A stretch of 64,000 nucleotides of DNA. Origin: Candidatus Zhuqueibacterota bacterium. GTDB lineage: Bacteria > Zhuqueibacterota > Zhuqueibacteria > Zhuqueibacterales > Zhuqueibacteraceae. Positions 1 through 13,183 of the stretch are shown here, piece after piece. Position numbers and translations under genes: made by a program. Numbering within the stretch: position 1 is the first letter of the stretch; each line of letters opens with the position of its first letter. The notes beneath the pieces were generated by a model, which did not search any database, had not been told where the DNA came from, and was given only the letters and a program-made list of their open reading frames with translations. The stretch lies in NCBI GenBank assembly GCA_003576975.1, contig QEVD01000003.1:1-64000 (forward strand), written 5' to 3'.

Positions 1-968
1 TAAATGCCGCGGCTGCTCACTTCGCGCGCCATGACTTCGTCCATTTTCTTGGACATCTCATACCATTTGGTGTTGTTGGTGATCTGCGCAAGCTTTTCCG
101 AATAACGGTTGAGCAGACGCGCACGCGGATCGTATGTTTTATAAACGCGATGCCCGAAGCCCATGATCTTGGCTTTATTTTGCAATTTGCTCATCACCCA
201 GGGCTCGACTTTCTCGAGGCTGCCGATTTCCATTAAATTTTGCATAACGCCGGCATTGGCGCCACCGTGCAGCGGGCCTTTCAAGCTGCCCACGGCTGAT
301 GTGATGGCGGAATACATATCCGTCAACGAGGAGATGCACACGCGCGCGGTGAAGGTCGAGGCATTGAAGCCGTGATCCGCATGCAGAATCAAGGCGACAT
401 CGAGAACTCTTGCCGAATACTCGTCCGGAGCAACGCCATTGATTTGATGCAGGCAATGCGCGGCATGCGTCAAATCCGTGCGCACCGCCACCGGCGGCTG
501 GCCTTTGCGCAACCGTTGAATCGCGCCCACGATGGCGGGAAATGCAGCAATCAAGCTGATCGCGCGCTGGCTGTTTTTTGCAACCGAATCGTCGGTGGGA
601 TTGTCATCAAACAACCCCAGCGCTGAAACCGCGGTGCGCAGCAAATCCATGGGATTTGCGCTGGGCGGAAAGGATTGCAAGAGTTTGAGCACGGCTTCCG
701 GAAGCTGGCGATGCGCTTTCAAGTTGTTTTCAAATTCATCCAGCTCGCTGCGCTTGGGCAAATGGCCGAAGAGCAGAAAAAAAACAGTTTCTTCAAAGGT
801 GGAATGATCGGCCAATTCGGCAATCGGAATACCGCGATACAAGAGAATGCCTTTTTGACCATCGATGGAGCAAATCGTGCTAGGCGCGGCAACCACTCCT
901 TCCAAACCCGGGCGATACTCGACTTTATTGCCTGCGGCGTCAATCAACTCCGTCACTTTTTCAGCCAT
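1..968 (-). CDS. gltA: citrate synthase, C-terminus cut off by window edge
   Basis: Condenses acetyl-CoA and oxaloacetate to citrate at the entry to the TCA cycle, in the cytoplasm. The reverse strand reads MAEKVTELIDAAGNKVEYRP and continues open to base 1, about 322 codons. Two of the three catalytic positions are visible: the His in GPLHGGANAG (about 255-290) and the His in KIMGFGHRVYK (about 140-173). The third, an Asp in the family's C-terminal region, lies beyond the window. The start at 968 is supported by AAAGGAG about 5 bases upstream. The large-domain layout, with LHADHGFNAS before the first His, is that of type II-like bacterial citrate synthases; 2-methylcitrate synthase is a close relative that cannot be excluded from this fragment. 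It is transcribed away from the next gene. Confidence 0.95.
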   Translation of the reverse strand, partial: MAEKVTELIDAAGNKVEYRPGLEGVVAAPSTICSIDGQKGILLYRGIPIAELADHSTFEETVFFLLFGHLPKRSELDEFENNLKAHRQLPEAVLKLLQSFPPSANPMDLLRTAVSALGLFDDNPTDDSVAKNSQRAISLIAAFPAIVGAIQRLRKGQPPVAVRTDLTHAAHCLHQINGVAPDEYSARVLDVALILHADHGFNASTFTARVCISSLTDMYSAITSAVGSLKGPLHGGANAGVMQNLMEIGSLEKVEPWVMSKLQNKAKIMGFGHRVYKTYDPRARLLNRYSEKLAQITNNTKWYEMSKKMDEVMAREVSSRGI

Positions 969-1372
969 CAAATTTCTCCTTTCCGTCGATCATGCGGCCA
1001 TCGGCGCTTGCTGCCGGGCCTGTTGTATTGATTGAATCTTGGAATTTTTGTCCTCTGCGACAACGCAATTTAAGGTAGCGATATATTAAAAAAAAATGCA
1101 CGAAAAGCAAGCGCAAGCGACTGTGAACCTGTTTCACAAATGCTGATCATTGCCTTCACACCGGCCGGGGTCCAACATAATTTCTGCAAAGCATTTCGTG
1201 GGAAAATGTTACAGTTGCGGGGTGAACTTCGAATGTGCATCCCTGGCATTGTGGTTGCTTGAGGTTTGCTCGAACACGCCGCTGATCGCGTTCATGTTTT
1301 TTTTCAACGAATCAATCAGCGCTTTTGTCAGGCGGCGGTTATGCCGCGTATGCTTAAAAAATGGAGACTCGC
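969..1372. other. divergent intergenic region gltA / CDP-alcohol transferase
   Basis: This 404-bp gap separates two divergent genes, so it should hold promoters for both. On the minus strand there is an AT-rich run with TATATC near 1080 that could be a -10 for gltA, but I do not see a well-spaced -35. No ORF here has a credible ribosome-binding site or family resemblance. Confidence 0.5.
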
Positions 1373-2128
1373 ATGCAAGCAACTGCTGTTTCACTTCGAA
1401 AAGTAAACAAACCGGATACGCGCGAGCGCAGCAATTGGTTGATGCAGCGCGAGCAGCGCACGCTCGCGTGGCTTTGCCGCCGCACACCAGCCTTTGTTAC
1501 GTCTGATATGCTGACTGTTCTGGGTCTGGCCGGCAGTGGCATCATTTTCATGAGTATTATGATGGCGCAAGCGAATCGGTTGTGGCTCATGGGCGCGATC
1601 ATCGGATTGAGCATACATTGGCTGGGGGATTCACTTGACGGCAGGCTCGCTTATTTTCGCAATCGCCCGCGCAAATGGTATGGCTTTGCGCTCGATATTA
1701 TGGTCGATTGGATTTCGTTGTGCATTGTGGCCGCGGGTTTGGCGATTTATTTTGCGGCGTTGATATTCGTGCCCGTCATTTTCATGGTCGCCTACGGCGC
1801 GCGCATGTTGATTGCCGTATTGAGCTACAAAATTCTTGAAGTTTATCGCATTGACAGCGGCAAAATTGGCCCGACCGAAGTACGCATCTTGACGGCATTA
1901 GCCTTGTGCCTTGAAATGTTCTTGCCCGGAAGTTTACTCGCTGTCACTAGTCTTGCGACAGTGTTGTTGCTGGGCGTGAATGTTTTTGAGTTTTATCAAC
2001 TCTTGCAAAGCGCCAATGCACGCGACGAGGCGCAGCGGCCAAAAGACTGGGGGCAATCCGCCCCACACCGAGTTAGCAGGATTGTAGCGCTGCCGCCAGT
2101 TGACGTTGACCAGACAAAAGACGCCTAA
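1373..2128 (+). CDS. CDP-alcohol phosphatidyltransferase family membrane protein
   Basis: Integral membrane enzyme family that transfers a phosphoalcohol from a CDP-linked donor to an acceptor during phospholipid synthesis; the substrate cannot be told from sequence. The signature D-x2-DG-x2-A[R]-x8/9-G-x3-D-x3-D is present as DSLDG RLAY ... GFALDIMVD, with all four acidic residues kept. The usual Arg of the AR pair is Tyr here, with another Arg two residues later. Several hydrophobic helices follow. I chose ATG 1373 (251 aa) because GGAG lies 6 bases upstream; an in-frame ATG at 1361 would overlap that site. The C-terminus is a polar tail of about 35 residues. It converges with the amidohydrolase gene downstream. 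Confidence 0.85.
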   Translation: MQATAVSLRKVNKPDTRERSNWLMQREQRTLAWLCRRTPAFVTSDMLTVLGLAGSGIIFMSIMMAQANRLWLMGAIIGLSIHWLGDSLDGRLAYFRNRPRKWYGFALDIMVDWISLCIVAAGLAIYFAALIFVPVIFMVAYGARMLIAVLSYKILEVYRIDSGKIGPTEVRILTALALCLEMFLPGSLLAVTSLATVLLLGVNVFEFYQLLQSANARDEAQRPKDWGQSAPHRVSRIVALPPVDVDQTKDA

Positions 2129-2150
2129 CGCGTGGAGCAAATGCTTTTTT

Positions 2151-2219
2151 TCAACGGATAACAACGGCCAACTGATCCTGTTTTGATCAGCGCAAGCAGT
2201 GACCATTGTTATCCGTTGA
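2151..2219. repeat. 69-bp nested inverted repeat
   Basis: Two perfect 14-bp arms (TCAACGGATAACAA at 2151-2164 and its complement at 2206-2219) enclose a second hairpin, CTGATC/GATCAG, near 2171-2190. It sits between two convergent genes, but the T-run lies on the 5' side (2145-2150) and no T-run follows on either strand, so it is not a classical intrinsic terminator. It may be a small palindromic mobile element. I saw no second copy in the window. Confidence 0.75.
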
Positions 2220-2254
2220 GTATTTCTGTTTGCCGCCGAGAACACCCGCGCACA

Positions 2255-3973
2255 TCACCTCGCTGCCAAAATGCCTCCACGGGCGCGATCATAAACCACT
2301 TTTCCCCCCACAATGGTCATCACATTTTGAATGCGGAACAAACTTTCTTCAGGCTCGGTCATGAGATCGCGATCGAGCACGGCGAAATCCGCCAATTTTC
2401 CCACTTCGATTGAGCCTTTTAAATCTTCTTCAAATGCCGCGTACGCGCCCCAGAGGGTGAGAGATTTCAGCGCTTCCAGGCGTGTCATTTTCAATTCCGG
2501 ATGCCAACCCTCGGCGCTGAAACCGGTGGTGTCTTTGCGCGTGACGGCGGCGTAAAACTCGATCATGGGATTGCCTTCTTCCACCGGCGCATCCGAGCCG
2601 CCGGGAATCACATTGCCTAAATCGATCAGAGTCCGCCAGGCGTATGCGCCGCTCATGCGCTCAAGTCCCAGACGGCGAATGGCAAAATGCAAATCTCCGA
2701 TGGCGTGACTGGGCTGCATCGAGGGCAGCACGCCTAGCTTTGTGAAACGTGGCAAGTCGCTCGGTTCGACGATTTGTGCATGTTCGATGCGATGCCTCGG
2801 CTCGCGAATTTTGCGCGCCTCTGCTGGCACTTCATTCAAGGCCTGCTCGTAAAAATCCAGCACTTTGCGATTGGCGCCGTCGCCGATCGCATGAATCGCC
2901 ATCTGCAAGCCTTTCTCGGTTGCCGTTTTGATCACAGGGTAAATCTCGTCATCTCCAAAAAGAATCAAGCCGTCGGTGTTTTCATCAGAATATTTTTCTA
3001 GCAAAGCTGCGCCGCGCGAGCCCAGCGCGCCATCAGCGCTGATCTTGATGCCGCGAATGGTGAGATGATTGTTGAACAGGCCAATTTCGGGCGTGCCCTG
3101 CAGCAAGGTGTCAACGTCTGCGCCCGGCCCACGAACATAACCGTAAATGCGGATTTGCATTTTGCCCTGGCCATAAAGCGATTTCCATAAATTAATCGTA
3201 TCCCAGCCGGAGCCGGCATCATGAATCGTGGTTAAACCGTAGGCTAATGCAACGTCATTTGCCTTGATTGCAAATTTCTCCTGAAACTCGCGTGAGCCGG
3301 AGGGAATATGTTTTGAGACCAGGCCCATGGCGCGATCAACCAGCAAACCGTTCGGCTCGCCGTTGCTGTCTTTGAGAATTTCGCCGCCTTGCGGATTCGG
3401 CGTGTCGCTAGTGATGCCCGCGAGTTGCAGGGCCTTGGAATTCACCACGGCCATGTGGCCGTCGGCGCGATTGAGGTAAACCGGCCAGTCTGCTGCGACT
3501 TTGTCGAGATCGTGTCGTGTGGGAAATTGTTTAACCGGCCAGTCTTCTTCCATCCAGCCGCGTCCGGTGAGCCATTCGCCCGCTGGTTTTGCCGCCGCCC
3601 AATGTTGCAGGCGTGCGAGAAACTCATCGAGCGAGGTGCAGCCGTCGAGGTTTAAATCATATTCCCGTTTTCCCACGCCTTGAAAATGGTAGTGGCTGTC
3701 GATCAAGCCCGGCGTCACGGTTTTGCCTTTGAGATCGATTACCTGGGTGTTCGGGCCGATCCATTTTTGAGTATCTTGATTTGAGCCGACAAATACGACG
3801 CGGTCGCCTTTTACAGCGACGGCTTGCGCCGTGGTATTGTTTTGATCGACGGTATGAATGACGCCGTTGTGCAAGACGAGGTCTGCACTTGTTTTTTGAT
3901 TTTGACAGGAGATCATCATTAAAGCTCCGACGACCAGAAAAAATGTTGCATAACTTGTGAATGTCTTCTTCAC
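2255..3973 (-). CDS. lipoprotein amidohydrolase (YtcJ-like, Amidohydro_3)
   Basis: Predicted exported metal-dependent hydrolase of the amidohydrolase superfamily; family members act on amides or N-substituted amino compounds, and the substrate here is unknown. The N-terminus has a hydrophobic signal followed by a lipobox-like MISC (Cys about 23), suggesting a membrane-anchored lipoprotein. The metal-binding HxH is seen in GLIDSHYHF (about residue 95). Other family motifs include MAIHAIGDGAN, PRHRIEHAQIV and GGSDAPVEEGNP, and the C-terminal strand reads GKLADFAVLDRDL. The length of 572 aa is normal. The start is GTG at 3973 with AGGAGG about 5 bases upstream. It stands alone and converges with the CDP-alcohol transferase gene. 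Confidence 0.9.
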   Translation of the reverse strand: MKKTFTSYATFFLVVGALMMISCQNQKTSADLVLHNGVIHTVDQNNTTAQAVAVKGDRVVFVGSNQDTQKWIGPNTQVIDLKGKTVTPGLIDSHYHFQGVGKREYDLNLDGCTSLDEFLARLQHWAAAKPAGEWLTGRGWMEEDWPVKQFPTRHDLDKVAADWPVYLNRADGHMAVVNSKALQLAGITSDTPNPQGGEILKDSNGEPNGLLVDRAMGLVSKHIPSGSREFQEKFAIKANDVALAYGLTTIHDAGSGWDTINLWKSLYGQGKMQIRIYGYVRGPGADVDTLLQGTPEIGLFNNHLTIRGIKISADGALGSRGAALLEKYSDENTDGLILFGDDEIYPVIKTATEKGLQMAIHAIGDGANRKVLDFYEQALNEVPAEARKIREPRHRIEHAQIVEPSDLPRFTKLGVLPSMQPSHAIGDLHFAIRRLGLERMSGAYAWRTLIDLGNVIPGGSDAPVEEGNPMIEFYAAVTRKDTTGFSAEGWHPELKMTRLEALKSLTLWGAYAAFEEDLKGSIEVGKLADFAVLDRDLMTEPEESLFRIQNVMTIVGGKVVYDRARGGILAAR

Positions 3974-4439
3974 GGTTCCTCCTCACGTTAGATTTTAACC
4001 TCAAGGCATGCAGTTGCTGTGTCGGGACAAGATTGCCGGACGACCCACAACCGATGAGTGTGCCGCAATAAAGCACGGCAGCGGCAAAACTGCAAGCGGT
4101 TTTCATGACATCACGCCATGCCGCTGCCGGGGTGTTTTACAGCGGTATAAATACGACATTTTTGCAATTTTTATTAGCAAGCCTGAACGGCAAAAATGAT
4201 CTCCAGAATTACACACGACGAGTCACCATAAGCCGCCAGAACAAAGTGCGGCAACATTGAACAAAATTAGTCGAATGAGGCGTGCAGCGTGTCTGAGGCA
4301 AAAGCATCGGGCTGTGAAAGTATGTCCACAATCCGTGTCTAAGTTCAGTAAGGAAGTGTGTCGGAGTTGGTGACTGGAGGGTTACCGCAAGCGATCAAAA
4401 TCCAATGTTACTCACACTTCAAAGTGAAAGGGGATGAAC
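3974..4439. other. intergenic region with no recognised gene
   Basis: The 466-bp gap lies between the divergent amidohydrolase and the small PH-like protein. Short ORFs here have no convincing start sites or family resemblance. A segment at 4020-4140 is GC-rich and the rest is AT-rich. I see no clear terminator or RNA gene. Confidence 0.4.
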
Positions 4440-4883
4440 ATGCCCATTTTCAACTTCAAAAAGACCAAGGAAGTTGTCGAGAAAGCTCTGAATCCGGGAG
4501 AAAAGGTTGAGCACTTCGTCGAAGGTAAGTCGTGCATTAAAACTTCAGCCGGGATAGAGGTTGTCAACTCCGGCATTGCCACCACCAACAAAAATCGACT
4601 CATTGTTGTCACCAACCCTACCTTTGAAAAAGGCAAAACCGAGACCTTCTCTGTCGCGGCGATTCATGATCAGAAACTGAGCAAGGAGAAGGACGACATC
4701 AGTTTTTGTTCGCCGAGTGGCACTTTTGATTTGAAACGAATTCCATCCGAACCGGACCCGAAGAAATTGATGGACGATTTGAGTGATCGTCAAAAAAAGT
4801 TGAAAGAGCCGGAGGTCGATATTTCGGTAAAGAATAGCGGCAACACGCCGATACGAGTGACGGTTAATCCGCCGGGAAAATAG
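4440..4883 (+). CDS. small protein, possible bacterial PH-like (YokE-type) domain
   Basis: A 147-aa protein with no signal peptide or membrane segment. The pattern 'LNPGEKVEHFVEGKS ... NRLIVVTN ... TETFSVAAIHD ... GTFDLKRIPS' resembles the strand order of small bacterial PH-like domains (a 'PGE' turn, a 'tnkRLivv' strand, then strands ending in a helix). This is a pattern match by eye only. A charged helix (residues about 105-125, KKLMDDLSDRQKKLKEPE) follows, then a short beta-like tail. ATG 4440 is preferred over the in-frame ATG at 4434 because AGGGG at 4428-4432 is correctly spaced only for 4440. It is a single gene just upstream of the rRNA operon. Function unknown. Confidence 0.7.
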   Translation: MPIFNFKKTKEVVEKALNPGEKVEHFVEGKSCIKTSAGIEVVNSGIATTNKNRLIVVTNPTFEKGKTETFSVAAIHDQKLSKEKDDISFCSPSGTFDLKRIPSEPDPKKLMDDLSDRQKKLKEPEVDISVKNSGNTPIRVTVNPPGK

Positions 4884-5231
4884 TTGGAGGACCTGCCGAT
4901 TGTAGTGAGTTATGAGAGCGGATTTTTTTTGAAGTCGATGGTTTTGATTGGACGATGTCATTTACTATCTGCGCTTACCATCGTGAGTGTGCGAGATTTT
5001 CATTTTCGCGCGATTTAGTATTGATGGGGTGAGATATGAAGTTTGGGAAATTTTGTCGGGAGTCAGCGGAGTAGATATTTTTGTAAAATTCAGTTTATAT
5101 TGATGTTTGAATTGCTTCAAAAGAATCATCTTTGTTTTGATGTGCGGATTGCTGGAGCGTTGTTTTCTGGGATTAGTTGTAACCTCAGATAAGACAACGT
5201 GAAATATTTTTGAATTGCAGCAAAAAATAAG
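4884..5231. other. AT-rich region upstream of the rRNA promoter
   Basis: No gene is visible in this 348-bp stretch. The last 40 bases are A/T-rich with phased A and T runs directly upstream of the -35 box, as expected of an UP element that binds the RNA polymerase alpha subunit. Confidence 0.45.
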
Positions 5232-5260
5232 TTGCTTTCAGGAGCTCGATTGATTATATT
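5232..5260 (+). promoter_or_regulatory. putative rRNA operon promoter
   Basis: TTGCTT at 5232-5237 and TATATT at 5255-5260 are separated by exactly 17 bases, about 100 bases before the 16S gene. A/T-rich sequence precedes it. This is a strong sigma-70-type candidate read directly from the sequence. Confidence 0.65.
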
Positions 5261-5292
5261 TGCTGCCGCGATAAAATAAACGCGGATGTAAC

Positions 5293-5304
5293 TGCTCTTT
5301 GAAA
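5293..5304 (+). promoter_or_regulatory. boxA-like antitermination element, rRNA leader
   Basis: TGCTCTTTGAAA closely matches the boxA consensus TGCTCTTTAACA, which in known rRNA operons recruits Nus factors and prevents premature termination. It lies between the promoter and the 16S gene, where boxA is expected. A related copy precedes the 23S gene. Confidence 0.65.
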
Positions 5305-5306
5305 AT

Positions 5307-5330
5307 AAAAGCGTGCGCAACATTGTGTTG
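5307..5330 (+). other. 5' arm of the 16S processing stem
   Basis: AAAAGCGTGC at 5307-5316 is perfectly complementary to GCACGCTTTT at 6991-7000, and imperfect pairing continues inward. The two arms bracket the 16S gene and would form the long duplex that RNase III cuts in rRNA precursors. Confidence 0.65.
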
Positions 5331-5359
5331 TGAATGTCAATTCCATGAGTCAAAAACAA

Positions 5360-6921
<1,562 letters not shown>

Positions 6922-6932
6922 GGGAGTCTCGT

Positions 6933-6950
6933 CTTGTAGGTTTCTACAAG
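6933..6950 (+). other. short hairpin in the 16S-tRNA spacer
   Basis: CTTGTAG and CTACAAG form a perfect 7-bp stem with a GTTT loop just after the 16S end. It is probably a spacer processing or structural element. Confidence 0.4.
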
Positions 6951-7033
6951 ATTTAGAGATTACCAATCCTGACTTCGCAACATGTGGTGTGCACGCTTTT
7001 TTATTTTTGTCATTATCTCACTTATTTAGTTTT

Positions 7034-7107
<74 letters not shown>

Positions 7108-7121
7108 CGCAAAGGGCAAAA

Positions 7122-7170
7122 GGCAAGGGGCAAAAGACGAAACTAGTTTATTTGCCGCTTGCCCCTTGCC
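7122..7170 (+). repeat. inverted repeat between the two tRNA genes
   Basis: GGCAAGGGGCAA at 7122-7133 is perfectly complementary to 7159-7170. Extra partial copies of the GGCAA/TTGCC motif surround both arms. It fills almost all of the spacer between tRNA-Ile and tRNA-Ala and would form a strong hairpin in the precursor. Confidence 0.7.
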
Positions 7171-7178
7171 GTTTGCAA

Positions 7179-7251
7179 GGGGCTGTAGCTCAACTGGGAG
7201 AGCGTCGGCTTTGCAAGCCGAAGGTCGTCGGTTCGATCCCGATCAGCTCCA
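7179..7251 (+). tRNA. tRNA-Ala (anticodon TGC)
   Basis: Acceptor GGGGCTG pairs with CAGCTCC, allowing a G-T pair. The anticodon stem is TCGGC/GCCGA with loop TTTGCAA, and the T loop is TTCGATC. The anticodon TGC decodes alanine. CCA is not encoded. It is the second tRNA of the rRNA spacer, as in many bacteria. Confidence 0.95.
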
Positions 7252-7270
7252 TAACAGATTTAGTGAAACA

Positions 7271-7282
7271 GTTCTTTGAAAA
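7271..7282 (+). promoter_or_regulatory. second boxA-like element, 23S leader
   Basis: GTTCTTTGAAAA repeats the core of the leader boxA (CTTTGAAAA shared) and lies between tRNA-Ala and 23S, where a second boxA occurs in other bacterial rRNA operons. Confidence 0.55.
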
Positions 7283-7285
7283 TTT

Positions 7286-7330
7286 CTAGATGTAAGCTTT
7301 AGTATTTTTTTCCAGAAATCACATCTGTTG
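7286..7330 (+). other. 5' arm of the 23S processing stem
   Basis: CTAGATGTAAGCT at 7286-7298 pairs perfectly with 10391-10403, and ACATCTGTTG at 7321-7330 pairs perfectly with 10360-10369. The two blocks bracket the 23S gene and form an interrupted long stem, the expected RNase III substrate. Confidence 0.7.
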
Positions 7331-7347
7331 TTGAGGTAAAGATTTTT

Positions 7348-10344
<2,997 letters not shown>

Positions 10345-10423
10345 ATTTTTTTATCTCTTCAACAGATGTTTTTTTGGATTTAATCGCAAGAGCTTACATC
10401 TAGTTATTTTATAAATTTGAAAA

Positions 10424-10545
10424 ATTCCGGTGACTTTGGCGGAGGGGTCACACCTCTTCCCATTCCGAACAGAGTCGTTAAGCCCTCCTGCGCCGATGGT
10501 ACTGCCTTGGTAACGAGGTGGGAGAGTAGGTCGTTGCCGGGAATT
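10424..10545 (+). rRNA. rrf: 5S ribosomal RNA
   Basis: About 120 nt, with terminal helix ATTCCGG/CCGGGAAT, the CACACCTCTTCCCATTCCGA block (loops B and C), and GGTAACGAGGTGGGAGAGTA in the 3' half. It closes the rRNA operon and is followed within 10 bases by an intrinsic terminator. Ends are approximate. Confidence 0.93.
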
Positions 10546-10549
10546 ATAT

Positions 10550-10583
10550 GGCCTTCTTGATCAAAAATCGAGAAGGCCTTTTT
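10550..10583 (+). terminator. rho-independent terminator of the rRNA operon
   Basis: A 12-bp stem (GGCCTTCTTGAT pairing with ATCGAGAAGGCC, one G-T pair) with a five-base CAAAA loop, followed by six T. Confidence 0.9.
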
Positions 10584-10804
10584 TATCTCTACTCCACGTT
10601 TTTCCTGCTGAAATCCCGTTTCTGTACTGACAATTTGGTTGCTTTTTGCCCTCATGTTCTTCATTATAGCATGACAGAATAGACTAAAATTCCCAACGGT
10701 GAATTCTCTATCTTCATTTTAACCCTGTGAAAAAGTAAGCCCAAAATCCCTGCACAGAAATCTTGCTCCGGGATTTTTGGGGGACTTAACTTCAGGTGAC
10801 TGGT

Positions 10805-12625
10805 ATGGCATCGCTCGTGGGCCGGGTTCTTGGTAGTGGGCGTTATGAAATTATCGAGCTTTATGGCAAAGGCGCATTTGCCGAAGTGTATCGCGGCCGC
10901 CAGCTCAACTTAAACCGCGATGTAGCCGTCAAAGTCTTGAACGAAGATTCCTCGCGCGATGACAGCCTGGTCAAGCGATTCCACAACGAGGCCGCTGCGG
11001 TCGCACGCTTTGATCATCCCAACATCATCAAAATTTTCGATCACGGTGAAGAAGAGCATATTCACTATTATGTGATGAACTTCCTGCCGCGCACGCTGCG
11101 CAGCCTCTTTCATCCCAATCGTCCGCTTCCGCTCGAAATTGTTTTGCAGGTAGCCAGCCAGCTCGCCGCCGCTTTAGCCTATGCCCAAACCATTGTCAAT
11201 AATTTTGTGCACCGTGACATCAAACCCGAAAACGTCATGCTGGATCAGAGCCACAACGCCGTGCTCTCGGATTTCGGCTTGGTGCGCGGCGATGAAATCT
11301 CGCGGCTGACCGTGGGAGACAATGTGATCGGCACGCCGACCTACATGTCACCCGAACAAATCCGTGGCAAAACACTGGATCCGCGCTCGGATCTTTACGC
11401 GCTTGGAGTGTTGCTCTATGAATGCGCCACCGGCGCGCCGCCATTCAAAGGTGATTTGATGGCCGTTTGCCATCAGCATGTCAGTGAGCCGCCGGTCGCC
11501 CCGCGTTCGCTCAACCCGGATTTATCGCCCGAGGTGGACGCGCTGATTTTAAAACTTCTCGAAAAAGCGCCGGAAAAACGTTATCAATCTGCCGCCGAAG
11601 TGTTAGCCGCGTTGGCTGATTTACCAGGCGACCTTCTCGGCAAGCATGGCAATATTTATTCGCTGCCAACCATGCCGGTGACGCGCAAACCGCAAACCAG
11701 CTCCACCCCGCCGCAAGGCTCAACTCCGCCGTCGCGATCGTCCCTACCAACCTCGCCGGCAAAGCCTCGAACCGGGAACAAGTTGTTTCCCGTTTATGTG
11801 TTTGTCGGAATTAGCGCCCTCGCGCTGTCCGTAGCGCTCTTTAATTACTTCCGCCAGCCCGGCGCGCAACCGCGTAGCGCACAAGCACAACTAGAGTCGC
11901 CGCGATCTACTCCAACTTCAACCGTGCCGCCTTTGGCGCCTGCGCTGGGAAGTATAAATATTGAAAGCACGCCGCCGGGTGCGGCCATTTACTGGAATGG
12001 TATTCAACAAAGACATGTCACGCCGGCGCGCTTTGACAGCTTGAAACCAAGCCGCTACGCCGTGAGATTAACGTTGCCTGGTTATGAGGCATGGAGCGGC
12101 TTCGTTACCATACAACAGGACTGCACCGCCTCGGTGCAGGCGACGCTTGCGCCCAGCCCAAGCCCCGCAACGCCGGCTGTAACGAAAGTATCGATTTCGA
12201 TTGTGACGCGTCCACCCGGGGAGATCATTCTCGATGGCAAAAGCCTCGGCGCACCGCTGAGTGGGGCAAGAACTGCGCTCGTCACGCCCGGGCGGCATGA
12301 TCTACAAATTCGTTTAGAGTCTTTTCCCACGGTGAAACGCGACCTTTGGGTGAAGGAGGGCTCCGATCAATCCTTTGTCATCGACTTGTTCGGTGAGATC
12401 AGTGTGCAAGCATTTGACGAAATCGGTGACCCTTTATTCGGCGCGGTTTTTTTGGATAACGTTCAAACGTCGTGGAAGTCAGACGGTTCGCGCCATAAAC
12501 TCATTGCCGGGGAATATCGTGTGACCGTCAAAAGCTTCGGTTATGAAATGATTGAATCCCCCAAAAAAATTATTGTAACCGGCGGCGATTACCGCCCGAT
12601 CGTTGTTCAGATGAGAAAAGAGTAA
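10805..12625 (+). CDS. transmembrane Ser/Thr protein kinase with PEGA repeats
   Basis: PknB-type kinase predicted to phosphorylate Ser/Thr on unknown targets at the inner membrane. The kinase domain (residues about 12-275) is complete: glycine loop GKGAFAEVY, lysine in VAVKVL, catalytic HRDIKPEN, DFG, and activation segment GTPTYMSPEQ. A Pro/Ser-rich linker follows, then one membrane helix (VYVFVGISALALSVALF, about 325-345). The exported part has PEGA-like beta repeats (IESTPPGAAIYWNG, IVTRPPGEIILDG and a third weaker one). I prefer ATG 10805, with AGGTGA just upstream, over GTG 10796, giving 606 aa. It is monocistronic by spacing, after the rRNA terminator. The sensed ligand is unknown. Confidence 0.92.
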   Translation: MASLVGRVLGSGRYEIIELYGKGAFAEVYRGRQLNLNRDVAVKVLNEDSSRDDSLVKRFHNEAAAVARFDHPNIIKIFDHGEEEHIHYYVMNFLPRTLRSLFHPNRPLPLEIVLQVASQLAAALAYAQTIVNNFVHRDIKPENVMLDQSHNAVLSDFGLVRGDEISRLTVGDNVIGTPTYMSPEQIRGKTLDPRSDLYALGVLLYECATGAPPFKGDLMAVCHQHVSEPPVAPRSLNPDLSPEVDALILKLLEKAPEKRYQSAAEVLAALADLPGDLLGKHGNIYSLPTMPVTRKPQTSSTPPQGSTPPSRSSLPTSPAKPRTGNKLFPVYVFVGISALALSVALFNYFRQPGAQPRSAQAQLESPRSTPTSTVPPLAPALGSINIESTPPGAAIYWNGIQQRHVTPARFDSLKPSRYAVRLTLPGYEAWSGFVTIQQDCTASVQATLAPSPSPATPAVTKVSISIVTRPPGEIILDGKSLGAPLSGARTALVTPGRHDLQIRLESFPTVKRDLWVKEGSDQSFVIDLFGEISVQAFDEIGDPLFGAVFLDNVQTSWKSDGSRHKLIAGEYRVTVKSFGYEMIESPKKIIVTGGDYRPIVVQMRKE

Positions 12626-13183
12626 ACATCCACCGTAGCCTTTCCTTTCGCATCGTTCCCCCCTGTTAGTTCCCGCCATCAAATACTCGGCTTTGTTTTT
12701 ATCATCATTCGAGTTACGCATTCTCGCCGCGAGCAAGTACAATTGTTGGTATAAAATTTCTTTGCGAATTTACAAAAATAGAACGTTGCCAATTCCGATC
12801 ATCTCTGCCTTGTAAAGGCCTGGTTTATTTTAAGCACAAGCCGTTTACGCTCACCTGCCGCATCATGGGCTTCAACCGGCTGCGAGGGTAAAGTGACTGG
12901 TACGCATTACGGTTTCATAAATTTTTTGGAACCCTTGCGGCCAATCGATCGCCTCAGCGCTTGGTGCAACGGTTCAAATACGAGGCGCTGTCCGGCTTCT
13001 TTTGCCCGGAGATTTCGGAGTACGCTGATTTTTGTTTTGGGCGTTTGGCAGAATCCCGGGCAGAGTCATTGTTTCGACTGCAGCTCTCGCAGGTCTCACC
13101 TCCCGCAACTCATGCATCTTTTGATGCCACAGACTGATTTCGTTTTGTAACTGAACAGGTCACGATTTAACAGGGAAATTTGT
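12626..13183. other. 558-bp gap upstream of the giant secreted protein
   Basis: No protein gene is convincing; an 85-codon ORF at 12893-13150 has no good ribosome site or family look. It presumably holds the promoter and leader of the gene at 13184. I checked by eye for known riboswitch cores and saw none. Confidence 0.45.

Noticed and set aside
12893-13150. 85-codon ORF upstream of the giant protein
   Set aside because: No ribosome site, no hydrophobic or domain pattern, and composition like the surrounding gap.
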